This document shows, piece by piece, positions 25,576 through 36,641 of a stretch of DNA of 64,000 nt (the first letter of the stretch is position 1; the number at the start of each line of letters is the position of its first letter). Where the stretch lies: contig CALZFC010000349.1 in the NCBI GenBank assembly GCA_945643635.1, positions 5,012,001 through 5,076,000 of the forward strand, in the 5' to 3' direction. Made by a program: the position numbers and the translations under genes. The notes under the pieces are model-generated. The model ran no database searches and had not been told where the DNA came from. It worked only from the letters and a program-made list of their open reading frames with translations. This DNA is from Allodiplogaster sudhausi (lineage: Eukaryota; Nematoda; Chromadorea; Rhabditida; Diplogasteridae).

Positions 25576-28500
25576 AAAACGGACTGCTCGGGAGGGAGAC
25601 AGATGGAGATGAAAGAGATAGAAAGAGTGCGAGAGAGAAGGGAGAAAGAGGTGACAGAAACTAAATTGCAGGGCGGCACCCCGTTCGGGCCCTTCCCCAT
25701 CACGTTCCCTACCATGACTGGGAAATGCATGATCGAGGCGATTGTCTCCGACTGGACCATCAACTCGCTGCTCTACCACATGCACAAGTGTGTTATGTAA
25801 AAAAAAATTTTTTTTCTCGAATTAAAATAATTCTCCTTATATGCATAAATATACATAAATAGTAATAATAATAAATAAATAAATGAATGAATAATATATT
25901 ACGACAATTAAGAAAAATTTCATTCATTTAAATCTACAGACGTGGCTTCTTCATGTTTCGCATCGGCCCCGAGACGCCGCGAATTGGCGCTCTTCTAAAG
26001 ACGACTTGTGGCGAGGAAGAGGAGGTTTATCTGTGCTTAATATCAATAATATTTTCAATATCACACGTTGCTCACTATTGCAGAAATATTACTATTACTC
26101 AAAAAAAGCAATACTATCTGGCTTTAACAAAGCGTGTTCATATTCCCCAACCAAATTAGCGATCATTGTCGTCCAAATAGCTGCACTAATTAAAGTCTAC
26201 GAAAAAGCTCGTTTTAGGACATCGAGACGCCGGTGGAGACGGACGAGGCAGTCGAGACGGCTGGCGGCGGTACGGGCGGCGAGAACGCAGGACTGCCGTC
26301 TTTGGAGGAACCGACCCAGGTAGCGCCAGCAGGCAGCGTCGATGAAGTCGGCGGTGAGGCAGTGCCAGGCGGAACAGCAGCAGGAGAAGGAGGAGGAGGG
26401 GCCTACGGGGGCAACACGCCACCCGTCAAGGGCACCAGCTACAGTGAAATGACTAGGTTACACGCTCATTTTACGAAAATTTGCTCATCTTTTTAAATAA
26501 ATAGTTATCCTCCCTTAAAAAATATTATTTTAAAGGAGCACAAACTGATCTGTAATATGTTTGAATTTTCCTGTCTATTGTATGTAGTAGCGTCTCTATA
26601 AATAACATACTTGCCTTTGTGTCAGGCGTAAAAGCTCGAATTCAAGAGGGATGCCGGTCATTTAGACTTGTTCGAAACGAAGTGCGACGACGACGAGCCA
26701 AGCGAGCGCTGAGACGAGTCGAGGGAGGCCGAGGAGCGGAGAAGAGTTCTTCGAGAAGCAGAAGACCGGTCATTATGATGTCATCTTATCCTTGAACAAA
26801 GAGATTACAATGAAACAGCCAAAGACGCCTGCGTAGCCGGGGATTCTTGTAACAGGAGCACTATCTGCGACATTTATGTACGTAGACAATCGATAGTATC
26901 TCGAACAAGTATTCTTGATCATTTTGACAAATTTCTTATGTATGTAGCAGTCTAAAGTTGACAGATACGTAAATTTGTTTTGAAAATGACGAAGCCGTTC
27001 ACTTGCTCGCTTACAGGGCGACGCCGGGCTCTCTCCAGATGCCTCAGCAGCAGGGGCCACAGGTGGAGGCGACGCCCTCGGTGGCGACCTCTCCGATCTC
27101 GGCCTCTGCCTCGGCGACATCATGCCGAGTCTCAAGGAGAACTACCCGAAGCGACTCGTCTCACTCATGATTCGCTCGAGCGGCGCGCCCAGCGTGCTCT
27201 TCAGTCCGATGAAGGGAGGTCTGGCTGAGAGATCAGAGATCAAAGATCAAACATCAGGGACTAGAGATCAGAGATCACCTAAATATATATATATATATTT
27301 ATTTATTATTAAATCAATTTATTAAGGAAAACCAGCACATCAATAATCTTAAACTTATGGTACACTTTAAGATGTGTGTGTATTTTGTTTTCTTTAAAAA
27401 ATGTAAATAAATCTGAAATTATTCTTGCCAATTAGGAATGGCCATTATCGACGTCTGCTTCGACGTGGACATAATAATCGAGCCAATGATGATGGCGTGT
27501 GGAGAGTACGGCAGCGGAGGAGGACAAGGAGGAACAGGGGGCGGATACGGTGGCTCGCCTGCGGGAGGCTACGGTGCGGGACCGCCGCCTGGCTATCAAC
27601 AAGGCGCCGATGGCGGTGGCACGGGAGGCACTAGCGAATTGGTGCGCAAATTTTTTTTATCTTGCTTAGATTGCTATTATCGCTATGCATAAAAAGAGCC
27701 TAATAGTCACTCATGAATCAGCCAATTTTTTCCTAACACATGAGCGAGAAAGCATACAGATTTAGAGAGAAGCGACTGGAATTGTCATGAAAATTCAAAT
27801 ACACTATGTGAGTTTCATATTTATTTAATTGAATTTACAAGGAACTATGTGTGTGGGTGTAATTTTGGCTATTTAAGGCAGGAACACTGACCGTGATTGC
27901 GACGATTGAAGTGCCGTTGCAGTTGAGGATGAATCGTCTCTATGGCATGGTAGGTCCTGTCGTGTATTAACGCTCTTAATTATATCCTCAATTCGTTCAC
28001 AATTTAAATGCATGCAAAAATAGTATGCATATACATACATACGTTGATATACATACGTATGTACATATATGCATCATATCTCATCGTGTTTTCTCTTATG
28101 TTTTTATATAAATAACTAACCAAATAGTGGATAAGCAAAATTGGGGGCTCTTCTAGGTCGATATTCCGAATCTGAAGCTACTGGACAAGTCGGGAACTCT
28201 TGGTCTGCCGCAGGACAACCTCGGCATGCTCGGCAAGGACTTCCTATCGAAGGTGAGCACGATCTTGCAGATCTATCCTTTCACCTTTTGTTGTGCTTCC
28301 CTTTTGAATTCTTATGTGGAAATTGTAAATGAAATTTCGTTCTTCCAAAATTTTTTTCATAAGATAAGAAAAAGGAAACTCTGCCTGAAAATAGAGTCTT
28401 CTGGACATTTAAAATGGCATTAAAAAAAGCCAAAAATCAGTTTTAAATTCGCACCTTTTTCCCTGACTCAAGGCGAGAGAGTATGCTGATTTGGAGATAT

Positions 28501-28810
28501 AAATGATGGTCAGGAAAATTCAAATAGCCTTAGGCTGTGTTTCTCGTGTTCAATGAAAGACTCGAATCCTCTTGAGATGGCCTAGGATGCGCTCCAAATG
28601 GGCATTCCGATCAAGCTGCCAATGGGAGGCGGCCTTCCCGTCATGCCGATCAACCCGATGGTCACGCTCATCAAGCACGGCCTCTACGTCTGCACCACGG
28701 ACATTGCCAGCTCGCAAGCACTCCTCGACATGGCTGGCAACTCGTGCGCGAGCCATGCGGCAAGCATGAATGGAGGGGGAGGAGAAGGAGGATTCGGGTG
28801 TGGATGCTAG
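12240..28810 (+). CDS. Secreted BPI/LBP/CETP-family lipid-binding protein
   Basis: A 22-exon model: 12240-12257, 12449-12660, 12970-13141, 22526-22647, 22938-23071, 23362-23457, 23695-23802, 23983-24060, 24147-24394, 24508-24607, 24682-24957, 25102-25257, 25419-25523, 25672-25787, 25940-26024, 26218-26456, 26626-26656, 27017-27218, 27436-27641, 27878-27949, 28157-28252, 28586-28810; about 1030 residues. Exon 1 plus the start of exon 2 give a signal peptide (MLRCQLICVSLACFATG). Exons 3-8 carry the N-terminal BPI barrel signature (GIRARANRRFFEYVSRL, VYNIFVSRYRSPQQV, SVTANLGGSV). Exons 13-21 carry the C-terminal half (NRYATCNDFTID, VSDWTINSLLYHMHK, RIGPETPRIG, VPLQLRMN). Gly- and Ala/Pro-rich linkers (exons 2, 9, 11, 16, 18) enlarge it well beyond the roughly 450-500 residues of vertebrate BPI. 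Proteins of this fold bind lipids or lipopolysaccharide extracellularly; the ligand here is unknown. The exon 5/6 junction is out of phase as drawn, so a microexon or other donor is missed. Intron 3 hosts a transposon. Confidence 0.85.
13266..13280 (+). repeat. Left terminal inverted repeat of the transposon
   Basis: AGGAGGCTTAAACTC directly after TTAA at 13262-13265. Thirteen of its 15 positions match the complement of the right end. Confidence 0.75.
15126..17679 (+). pseudogene. Transposase-like protein with C2H2 fingers, frameshifted
   Basis: Exons 15126-15315, 15395-15517 and 15649-17679 join in phase. The N-terminal 60 residues hold two zinc fingers; the second is CKQC...LQRHCSRFH (C-x2-C, H-x4-H). 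An acidic linker (DDEDVEDSDS) follows. The long last exon contains VVADNKAQYELRGL, a Cys pair NRCRICL and DLMHDVLEGEAQ, a D-x-M-H-D-x-L-E-G block I recognise from widespread animal repeat proteins distantly like CACTA Tnp2 transposases. The frame is broken about twice: near 15962 (a run of T; the continuing frame reads YVLPLEAVLKQAVEF) and between about 16180 and 16260, before the frame that runs to 17679. As read it cannot make one continuous protein, so the copy is decayed unless these are sequencing errors. Confidence 0.65.
17784..20352 (+). CDS. Transposon companion protein, multi-exon, function unknown
   Basis: A second plus-strand gene lies inside the same element. It begins with ATG at 17784 (MRYRACVLSTDGKTVEAEVG, a ubiquitin- or PB1-like opening strand pattern) and continues through segments near 18200-18335, 18552-18690, 18738-18800, 18880-19085, 19255-19335, 19411-19568, 19667-19749, 19890-19962 and 20153-20352. 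Readable pieces include NRRQRMAKHGELTLRPYKRKIRDEA, an acidic linker, and a C-terminal part with ILCGESFIEAVTVALACHFIFN. A zinc-finger/MHDxLEG gene next to a gene of this kind is an arrangement I recall from other animal repeat families, but I know no biochemical role. Exon borders are approximate and I did not verify phase throughout, so it may also be broken. Confidence 0.5.
20353..22525. other. Transposon tail and remainder of host intron 3
   Basis: After the companion gene stops, the sequence carries subterminal AAAACACTT motifs to about 20860, then the right TIR. Beyond 21138 the host intron contains a GA tract (about 21560-21690) and AT-rich DNA up to the acceptor at 22525. No other gene is supported. 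Confidence 0.55.
21120..21134 (-). repeat. Right terminal inverted repeat of the transposon
   Basis: On the minus strand it reads AGGAGGCGAAAACTC. It is followed on the plus strand by TTAA at 21135-21138, the matching target-site copy. Confidence 0.75.
22740..22845 (+). repeat. Introner-like intronic repeat, copy 1 (diverged)
   Basis: Shares GCCAAAAATTC, TTTGCCTGAGACA, a GATTTAG block and GGTCAGGAAAATTCAA with the other copies. It lies in intron 4 of the BPI-like gene in sense orientation. Confidence 0.6.
23475..23569 (+). repeat. Introner-like intronic repeat, copy 2
   Basis: Begins CATTTGAATTCGCG only 17 nt after the GTAGGC donor of BPI-like exon 6 and ends AAAATTCAAATAGA. It contains GCCCTGAGACACAAGG-like and GAGAGCATGTGATTTAG blocks. 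Best-preserved copy. Confidence 0.8.
25540..25640 (+). repeat. (GA)n tract after a 5' splice site
   Basis: The tract starts about 14 nt into the intron that follows BPI-like exon 13. Confidence 0.9.
27716..27800 (+). repeat. Introner-like intronic repeat, copy 3
   Basis: Located in the BPI-like intron after 27641. It carries AATCAGCCAAT, GAGCGAGAAAGCAT, GATTTAGAGAGAAGCG and GTCATGAAAATTCAAAT in the common order. Confidence 0.7.
28441..28525 (+). repeat. Introner-like intronic repeat, copy 4
   Basis: Located in the last BPI-like intron (after 28252). It runs from TTTTAAATTCGCACC to GGTCAGGAAAATTCAAAT and shares the GGCGAGAGAGTATG block. Confidence 0.75.
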
Positions 28811-29274
28811 AGAGGAAAGAGAAGGGCAGAAGCTGACAGAGTCAAGGTTGAAAGAGTCTATTGACAGCAAATGACGATTGAAATCTGAGGAGTTCAAGTT
28901 GAAGAAAGTGTCGATTTTTTAAAAAAAAGATTATACTGTAATTATTTTTCCTTAAATTTATTATTAGGTTATTAAAGATCAAACCATAAGGATCTCATTT
29001 ACACCTCACTAAGTTCAAGAGATTGATGCCATGAAGATAACTGTGTAAATGATTTCCAAACGTTTTGCTATTTCTATGCTAATGTTGCCAGGTTTATATA
29101 TGTAGTTGTTCACCATCCGGAAATCTGTTATCTTTTTTTCTCTCTCGTGATTTGCTGTGTAAAATAAAGAGCATATATGTATGTACATAATTACTTGACT
29201 TTTGTTTTCAGAATCACATGCATATACATGCGTACTTGCTTTTAATAAAGTATTTGCTGAAGAAGAAATGAACT
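28811..29274. other. Short spacer between tandem genes
   Basis: The region is mostly AT-rich 3' UTR-like sequence of the BPI-like gene. A candidate AATAAA lies at 29163-29168, about 350 nt after the stop and 107 nt before the next start codon. No gene seen. Confidence 0.5.
29163..29168 (+). terminator. Candidate polyadenylation signal, BPI-like gene
   Basis: AATAAA within an AT-rich 3' flank. The distance from the stop is long but within normal range. Confidence 0.4.
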
Positions 29275-30550
29275 ATGCAAATCAAGATCTGTAACGAGGA
29301 AGAGTCCAGCGCTGGACTTTATTTCCCTTCACTGCAACACTCGGCGGCGGCTGCTTTCGGCTCCGATGTCTCAGCAGAAGAAAGCGCAGAGCAACCAAAG
29401 GTCATATTTATTTATTCAATTTCAGTTCCCGAATAAGGTTTTCTACAGATCGAATAATGTTTTCTACAGATATAACACTCAAGGAAGTGTTCGAAGAAAC
29501 ACTCTCTAAACAAAGTTTCTAAAAATCTCCTCCGATTTAATATATATGTACATATAACAGAAACAGCTATAGATCCTTCTTACAAAAGCAATAACAGTAT
29601 ATGCAGCTAGGTAGCACGGATACTAATATTTCTAAATGTTTAACTGTACTACAATTCGTTCCAGACTCACAGTATTAATATTAGTAAATAATTGATACTA
29701 AAATATGATTTTTTTTTTTAAATTTAAAATATATCTTCAATAGTAAAAGTATAGTGTGGACGAGGTGGCCGCGCGCCAGGAGCAGATGAAGAAGGAGGAA
29801 AAGGCGGCCGAGCGAATCGGCAGACGAATCGACGGAGTCAAGGGTAGACTCGAGGAGGAGCTCAGGCAGCACGCGCACACTGTCCGTCTTTTGCTCGATT
29901 AAAAATCAGCCAAAATTCGCTTTTGAATTCGCGCCCTTTTTGCCTGAACAGAAATATTTAGAGAGACTGCTTCAAAATTTGTATAAAAGGGTAAAAAGAT
30001 TATGGCTGAGTTTAGTTCGCCGATGCAAGTTATTTTGTAGCGATTCAATGAAATTCCAAAAATGTATTTTTTTAAGATATGTTAGGAATCTTTAAAATTG
30101 CCGAGATTGCACAGATGAAGCGAGCGACCGAGATCACCAACGACATCCAGCAGATGTGGACAGAGTGCGAACGCGAGCTCGAGCAGCTCAAGCAGAGCTT
30201 CGACCGAGAGCTTGATGAGGTCACCAAGCACGTCGACAAGCTCAAGGTTAGACTCCGACATCCTTCTTTCTTCGGCCATGAACCTAGAGGACATTGTTGG
30301 ATAAAAGCAAAGTACTCTGAAAGCGAAAATAGAAATAAATTGTCACATTATTATTTTGATATAAATAAATAAATCCTTAAAAAACAGGAAATTCCCTCCT
30401 CAGACACGACTGGAAGCGGCACTCGTACAACGCAAGGATGCGCACGCGGCACTGCAGGCGCGTCGCCAGCCGCCCATCGCGCTTCTCCTCTGCGTCTTCG
30501 CCCTGCTCGCCGTCGCTCTCGCCGTCGGTCTCCTTGTCGTGTGCAAGTGA
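29275..30550 (+). CDS. Tail-anchored coiled-coil protein, unknown family
   Basis: Exons 29275-29400, 29750-29881, 30115-30246 and 30404-30550 join in phase 0 throughout, giving 178 residues. A short Ser/Ala/Glu-rich N-terminus precedes a long charged heptad region (VAARQEQMKKEEKAAERI, then LEQLKQSFDRELDEVTKHV). The extreme C-terminus is a single hydrophobic helix (PPIALLLCVFALLAVALAVG then LLVVCK and stop). This is the layout of a tail-anchored protein with a cytosolic coiled coil, inserted after translation into the ER or mitochondrial outer membrane. It has the general build of SNARE-like or membrane-tether proteins, but I see no SNARE zero-layer residue or family signature. An AATAAA lies 104 nt after the stop. 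Intron 2 contains a member of the intronic repeat family. Confidence 0.7.
29921..29982 (+). repeat. Introner-like intronic repeat, copy 5 (3' truncated)
   Basis: TTTTGAATTCGCGCCC followed by TTTTTGCCTGA, starting about 40 nt after the donor at 29882 in the coiled-coil gene. The distal half has decayed. Confidence 0.7.
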
Positions 30551-30653
30551 ACGTCGAGATCCTATAGAACAGAGTCAATTTCGCATCTCAACAGGCATAA
30601 ATGGAGTTTATGGCCAACTCTCATCCTACTTTCCCTTTCTAAAGCGCCTAAAA

Positions 30654-30659
30654 ATAAAA
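30654..30659 (+). terminator. Polyadenylation signal, coiled-coil gene
   Basis: AATAAA 104 nt downstream of the stop codon. Confidence 0.55.
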
Positions 30660-30859
30660 TATTCCTGATATGTTAATGACTATGCACTATAAACATGAAT
30701 GCATCGTGTGAAACCGGCTCATAGTTGCATTGAGCAAGAACAGAAAAAGATGATTGCGATCTATGTTGCATATGTGATTGTGAGGGAGGGGCCTGGCGAG
30801 GGTGGAGGAATTGTGAGGCAGAAGAGGGCATTCGACTCGCAATTTCGCCAGTCGACGCA

Positions 30860-30986
30860 ATGTACCTCGTGATACTCATGGTATTCTCTGCCGTTCTGCC
30901 TTTCGCTTCCACCGAAGTCGACTACAACAAGCATGTCAGATGGGGTTAGATTGGAGCCGAGACTTTTAAAGTTTTTTTAAAAGTTG

Positions 30987-31020
<34 letters not shown>

Positions 31021-31964
31021 TTCAACTTAAATATAAACTACAAAGTAAGTAGTTTAGCGATCATTTTCTAAGGGCATAAATCTTCAGAGAGACGTACACT
31101 ACGTTGCTTCGGTGAGAAGTGCGGGCTGCAGATCGGCAAGGAGCTCGAGACGGCGGCCAGCTGCGACTTTGCCATGCTAAACGGTGGAGGACTGGAAATA
31201 TTTTACAAGAATTTCTTTTAATCCTATAATGAAAAGTCCGTAAAATTTGAGAGCTATATTATATATTCTATGAATGTATAATTAGAAGAAGAACAATTAG
31301 CAGAAAAAGTGTTCGATTAATCGTTGACGTCTTTTTTTCATGTCCACAGCAGTCGAGATGTGACTTAGAGGGGCGCGACTGCAATGGTCATGAAAATTGT
31401 AATTGACTACTATTGAACTTATATAAATAATAAATAGTCAATAAATAAGTAAGCGATTGAGTAAACCAATAATTGAATGAGTAAACAACAGCCTCGCCGG
31501 CGGAGATGCGCCAAAGCTGCGACATTTTGTGCGCGGGCGCCGATCGAGACTCGGTCATCAGCAAGTCGCCATCGTGGAATCATCGCTGCGTCCGATACAG
31601 CACCTACAACACGGAGAAGAGCGAGCAGAATGTATGTATAGCATTTATTTTATTTTTTTATAATTTTTATTAATTTTTTTATTAAACTAAACGCGATAAG
31701 AAACGAGGAAATCTTTCATGAAAGTTTGTTTGTATGTATGTATAATATGGTCCTCGAAAAAATTTGTGATAACTTCTAATCGCCAACATTATTGCCAGAC
31801 ATAAGTAAACTGAGTACGATAATTTAAAAAAAAAGGCAAAAAAAAAATCAATATATTTGAATAAATAAAATAAAAGCATTCACTGTCAGGAATGGCACAT
31901 GTGGCGGAGCGGCGCTTGTCTCCAGCAGAACATCACGCTTGAAGTGCACTGTGGATTTCCATGA
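30860..31964 (+). CDS. Small secreted protein with eight cysteines
   Basis: Exons 30860-30944, 31088-31183, 31492-31631 and 31890-31964 join in frame (396 nt, 131 residues). The first 18 residues form a signal peptide (MYLVILMVFSAVLPFAST). The mature part holds eight cysteines: CFGEKC and SCD in exon 2, SCDILC and NHRC in exon 3, GACL and VHCG in exon 4. That even number suits four disulfides in an extracellular mini-domain. There are no TM segments after the signal. A splice-acceptor-like CCAG ends 8 nt before the ATG, as expected for trans-splicing. AATAAA at 32189-32194 serves the 3' end. I do not recognise the family; it could be a nematode-specific secreted or structural protein. Confidence 0.7.
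31330..31405 (+). repeat. Introner-like intronic repeat, copy 6 (5' diverged)
   Basis: GATGTGACTTAGAG, GGGCGCGACTGCAATGGTCATG and AAAATT in the common order, in intron 2 of the eight-cysteine gene, sense orientation. Confidence 0.6.
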
Positions 31965-32188
31965 CCATAATCTACTGTCAGTTTTCGTGACAAATATGGA
32001 TGCTTTTATAATTTTCATCCTCGGTTTAGCCGAATATTGATGATGCTGTTTATGTTTATACATTTTTATCAATGCTACATATAAATTTGAAAAAATACAA
32101 ATCTCTTGCCGACTCCCTCACCATTAGGTTGAACTTCTATCAGGCTATAAATGTGGAAGCAACAATCGTGCAACAATGATTTACTGTC

Positions 32189-32194
32189 AATAAA
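32189..32194 (+). terminator. Polyadenylation signal, eight-cysteine gene
   Basis: AATAAA about 225 nt after the stop codon. Confidence 0.5.
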
Positions 32195-32642
32195 GAGTGA
32201 TAAGCGTTTCAATGCATTGGCCACACTCGTTTTTTCCCTCTACTTTCTTTCCTGACGACTCCCTTTGATCTTTTTTGTCGTTCTTCTTATCTGACTATCA
32301 ACACAAAGACCGACAAAAAAACATGCAATGTGTATACAGACATGCAATGTGTCATGGCGCTTGAACTGTCCGTGTTCCTTTATCCATTCTTCTTTCCAAT
32401 CATTTTCGACACATGCCCTCTAACTCCTTCAAACCAGCACCCCCGTCAGTCTCTCACTCTCTCTTCCTCTCTTTCAGTCTCACTCTCTCTCTTTCTCGCT
32501 CAATCTCTCTCTCTCTCTCTCGCTCAATCTTTCTCACTCCCTTTCTTTGCCTACATCTCTTCGCCTCTCTTATGATGCCCTTCATATCAGCGAATACCAT
32601 ACAGACATACGATGTTGTACATCAATTCCCTCTTGCTCTCTC

Positions 32643-32675
<33 letters not shown>

Positions 32676-35670
32676 GCTTTCTTATCGCACACTCTTTTCC
32701 TTCTCTTACTCTCTGCCGTCTCTCTCGCACGCAACCTCCCCACGTCTCTAATATTTGCAGTGCAAGGCCACAGCCCCGCCGCGCCCCTGTGGCGCTCAAT
32801 TTCTCTGCTTCTTTTCCTCCCAAACTCGCAGTCACACTCTTCTCTCTCTCTCTCGTTATGTCTCTCTTGCACATTCTCTCTTTCTCTCTTTCACACTCGT
32901 TCTTTCTCTCTCTCTCTTCGCTTGCGAAATGGAGGATTCCTGCGGTCAGAGAGCGTTCCCGCACAGTTCCTTCACGTCTTCAAAAGAAGAAGAAGAAGAA
33001 GAAGAAGTTCTCCCCGAGCAACTTTCACTATTTATTCTTACAACGTTGATCTTTATCTTCCAGTGCCTCCCACACTCTCACGTCGTCGTCGCGCTAGCTC
33101 AATTTTGTTGTCTTTAGCGCCCTCTGTTGGTTTTGCTTTTGAATAACTCTATTTTGAATCGTTCACATTTCACCTCTGGCTGATGACCAAACGTATTTTT
33201 GCCAATCGATGCTTCTGGTTCAATTTTGCGCTTGTTCTGACGGGTACTCTGAAGTTTCGAGTATGTGTAAGAGTTCGAATTGAACTCTTATATGATTTTC
33301 TCCTTTTTATGTTCGCTTCACATCATTCTCTCGCATGCGTTCCAAGATTTTCATGGAAAACATATGAATGATTGCTCTGTGTAGAAGAGTTGACTGTAAA
33401 AGAGGAGTGAAGGATTAAGAAGATATCCCATGAATAACAAGAGATTTCAAACCGTCTAGAGAAGCGAAATGGACAATCGCCTTGGTAGTAAGCAGTTTTG
33501 CCACTGTTAACTGATTTCTGATGTTCCTAGAGCTATCTGTTAGCTTTGATACAGGTAAGCGGCTCTAAAAACAGTTGAGTTTTAAACAGTTCGATTCGAT
33601 TTTATCATCCATTCATCATGAAATGTGAAAATTCTATGTATGATTATGCGAAGAACATTTACAAGGTCAGTCAATCAATGAGCATCTCCCTCTCTCACTC
33701 TCGCTTTTCTCTCTCGCTTTTCTCTCTCTCTGCCTCTCTATCTCTCTCTTTCTTCTTCTCTCTCAATCTCACTTTCGCTGCGCCTCTTCATCTTACCCAA
33801 CCAACTCTCCCATCACTTTCTCTTCCATCTCAACCCGAAAGTCTCGCGGTGCCTCCAGCCAGGAGTGCGTACCATTTCAAGGTCTCGTGTCTATCCGCTG
33901 CCCGCTCAACGCACCGGGTTCTCTAAGCCATTTCCGAAAGAGACACAGAGGGAGAGAGTGAGAGAGAGAGAGTGAGAGAGAGAGAGAAAGAGGTGGAGAG
34001 AGAGAGAGAGATCAAGAGAGAAGATTAACAAGAGGAGAGAATGAGAGAAGTAGCGCGCAAAGTCCTCCAGAAGAGGCTACCGCAAACTTGTTCATGCGAG
34101 TGCGCCATGACTAATCTACGACTCTTCTTTGGTTGTGTGAAATTTATGTAGAAAAGTTTTTCATAAAATCTAGTATATATGTACTTTCTTTAATTTCTTT
34201 CATTATTTGAATGAATTGTCACAGGCAATAAATGCTAACATTTCCAATCTTTTACATCGGTTGTCTCATCAGCATTGGCAAGAAAAAACCCGAACTTCCT
34301 ATTTTCTCTATCGCTTTCCTCTTTCTGATTCTCTCTCTCTATCTCTCTCTTTGTTTATCTGTAACTCTCACTCACCCTTTTCTCTCTGTCCCTCTCTTCT
34401 CTCTCCTTCTTCATCGCCGCATAAGCTTTTTTTCTCTTTCCATTCGACTTGTTATCTATCTTTTTTTTGTTGCTTGCAAACACGTCGTTGAAGTGTCGCC
34501 AGAAGCAGATCGTGAAGACCCTCACGGCTTTCTCTCTCTCTCTCTCTCGCCCTCTCTCTCTCCCTATCTCTCTCCCTCTCGCTCTCTCTCTATCTCTCTC
34601 TCTCTCTCCCCTTCTCTCTCTATGTTTCGTCAGATTTTCTTTCTCTTTCACTCTCTTTCTTCTCTCTTTCCATCTCTCTTCCTTTGCTTTTGACTCCACT
34701 CCGTCGCACTGTCACTCTGACAATGAGACGTTAGATGAGACAGATGATGGAAGTGAATGGAGCGTGTTCTTTCTCATTTAACCTCCCTCTGCCAGATTGA
34801 CAATGTATGCATACAATGAATGCCCGTGAGATAGGGAAAGTGAGAGAGAGAGAGAGAGCGAGAGAGAGAGAGAGATCGAGATCGAGAGAGAAAGAGAGAA
34901 GAGCGAGATTGAATGAGAAAGAGCGAGATAAACAGAGCAGTGAGAGTACCAGAGAGGCTGTCAGGAGAGTCTGGGATCAAGATTGAATGAGATTGAGATA
35001 AGCACAAGTCAAAGGCGACAAGATTGAGAGCCACGGGAACCACTTCATTTTTTGTTGTTCTTTCACGCATCTATCTTTCCTATCATTATTTGTTTCTTCA
35101 GCACATTTGCTGTTCATGTTGCGATCTATTTTCCTTCTCTCTCTCACCCTCCCCCTCTTTTCTCGTCACACTATTCTCACTCTCTCTTATACTCTCCCTC
35201 TTTCTCTCGGTCGCCCTCTCTCTATCTCTCTCTCTCTTTCCCTCTTCCAACAGTGTGGCTCTCATGTTCGTCTCCTACCAGCAACTTCCTTCTCCCAAAC
35301 TGCGTTCTTCAGCATTTCTCTGCTGACAACAGGGAGAAATGCATTATTGTTTCATGGTTTGACGATTTGAAAAGGAAGAAGAAGGTTGTGATGGGAAGAA
35401 GAACAGCTAATCTAGAGAGCATGGAAAGATGAGAGGGCGCAGACATGACCAGGCTCTTCTTCGCTTTCTTCTCTTTTTTGCACTTACGTACTGCCCAATT
35501 CACCTATAAGAAATTGAAGGGCACTCAGGAACTGAAACCCGAAAAAAACATCAACGGCGAATAGTTTAACATCTTGTCAATGAGTTATCCTGTACCATTA
35601 TTAACATGTGAACATATATATGATTGATGATGTTTGCAGCCATTTCTCACTTGATCCTTTCAAATTGCAA

Positions 35671-35701
<31 letters not shown>

Positions 35702-36637
35702 GCCTCTCCTTTTATCCCTCTCACTTTCTTAATCTATCTCTCTTAATCTCTTTTCTTTTTCTCCAACTGTGAGAGCACTCTCTTGCACTTCTCTCTCTCT
35801 CTCTCTCTTCCCCTATCTCTGTCTGTCTCTCTCTCCCTCTCTTTCTTTCTCTATAACCGTCCTCTAGGCTTCTTGAAAGCCGGCCGCCGATTCTCCAAAG
35901 TGGCTACCGCAACTTGGATGGAACCAGTTTGGGGGAAGGCCATGCAACCTCCATTCGTCTCTCCCTGCTCCGACATCTTTAATCTTTCATGCTCTTCTTG
36001 TCTTCTAGTAATCTGTCTCAAGCTCTGTCTCACTCTCTCGCTCTCTCGCTCTCTCTCTCTCTTTGCATCTCTTTCTCTCATTCGCTACGTTTTCATTCAG
36101 AACGCTTGTTTTTTTCTTTATCACCACGAAGGCTTTTATCCTTTATTGACTAGTTAGTCATGCCTTCGTGCACTAAAAGGACTCTCTCAAAAATGTATAG
36201 TAAATAAATTATTGCAACTATAGTAAGAGCATTTATTACATGATCTCGGCCTGATAACACTTTTTCTGTTCTCTTTGTATTGATAAACCATACGATCAAT
36301 AGATTCAATGAACGTGCAAGTGAATATATGTATGTTTCCTTGGAAAAGTGCACAACTCTTTTGCTAGCATTCCATCCTTTTATCATCGCATTATTCAATT
36401 ACTCATTCTTTAGAGTTGCAGCGATGATTATTCTTCGATGGAATGACTGCGAATGCCGAAAAAAAATTCACATTTTTTTGTCTTCTCGGTGGTTCCATCG
36501 AAGACGGAACCATTTCTCTGTAGCTGTAATATAGGAACCACACCTGTGTATGGTCTTGTGATCTTCTCGATAATCTTTTTTATGTGTTGACGCATTGATT
36601 GATTAATTAATTAATTAACTAATTAATAATCATACTT

Positions 36638-36641
36638 AGGA
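36638..36641 (+). promoter_or_regulatory. 3' splice acceptor 2 nt before DLG5 start
   Basis: An AT-rich stretch ending ACTTAG is followed by GA and then the ATG at 36642. This could be a trans-splice site or the acceptor of a 5' UTR intron. Confidence 0.6.

Larger units (their letters stand above)
31965..36641. other. Large CT/GA-rich gene-free region
   Basis: After the 3' UTR of the upstream gene, the region consists mainly of CT tracts (about 32440-32560, 32635-32670, 32840-32920, 33690-33770, 34330-34400, 34530-34690, 35130-35250, 35665-35850, 36025-36080) and GA tracts (33945-34045, 34838-34925). Open frames are dinucleotide translations. I see no exon with normal codon use. It presumably holds the DLG5 promoter. 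Confidence 0.55.
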
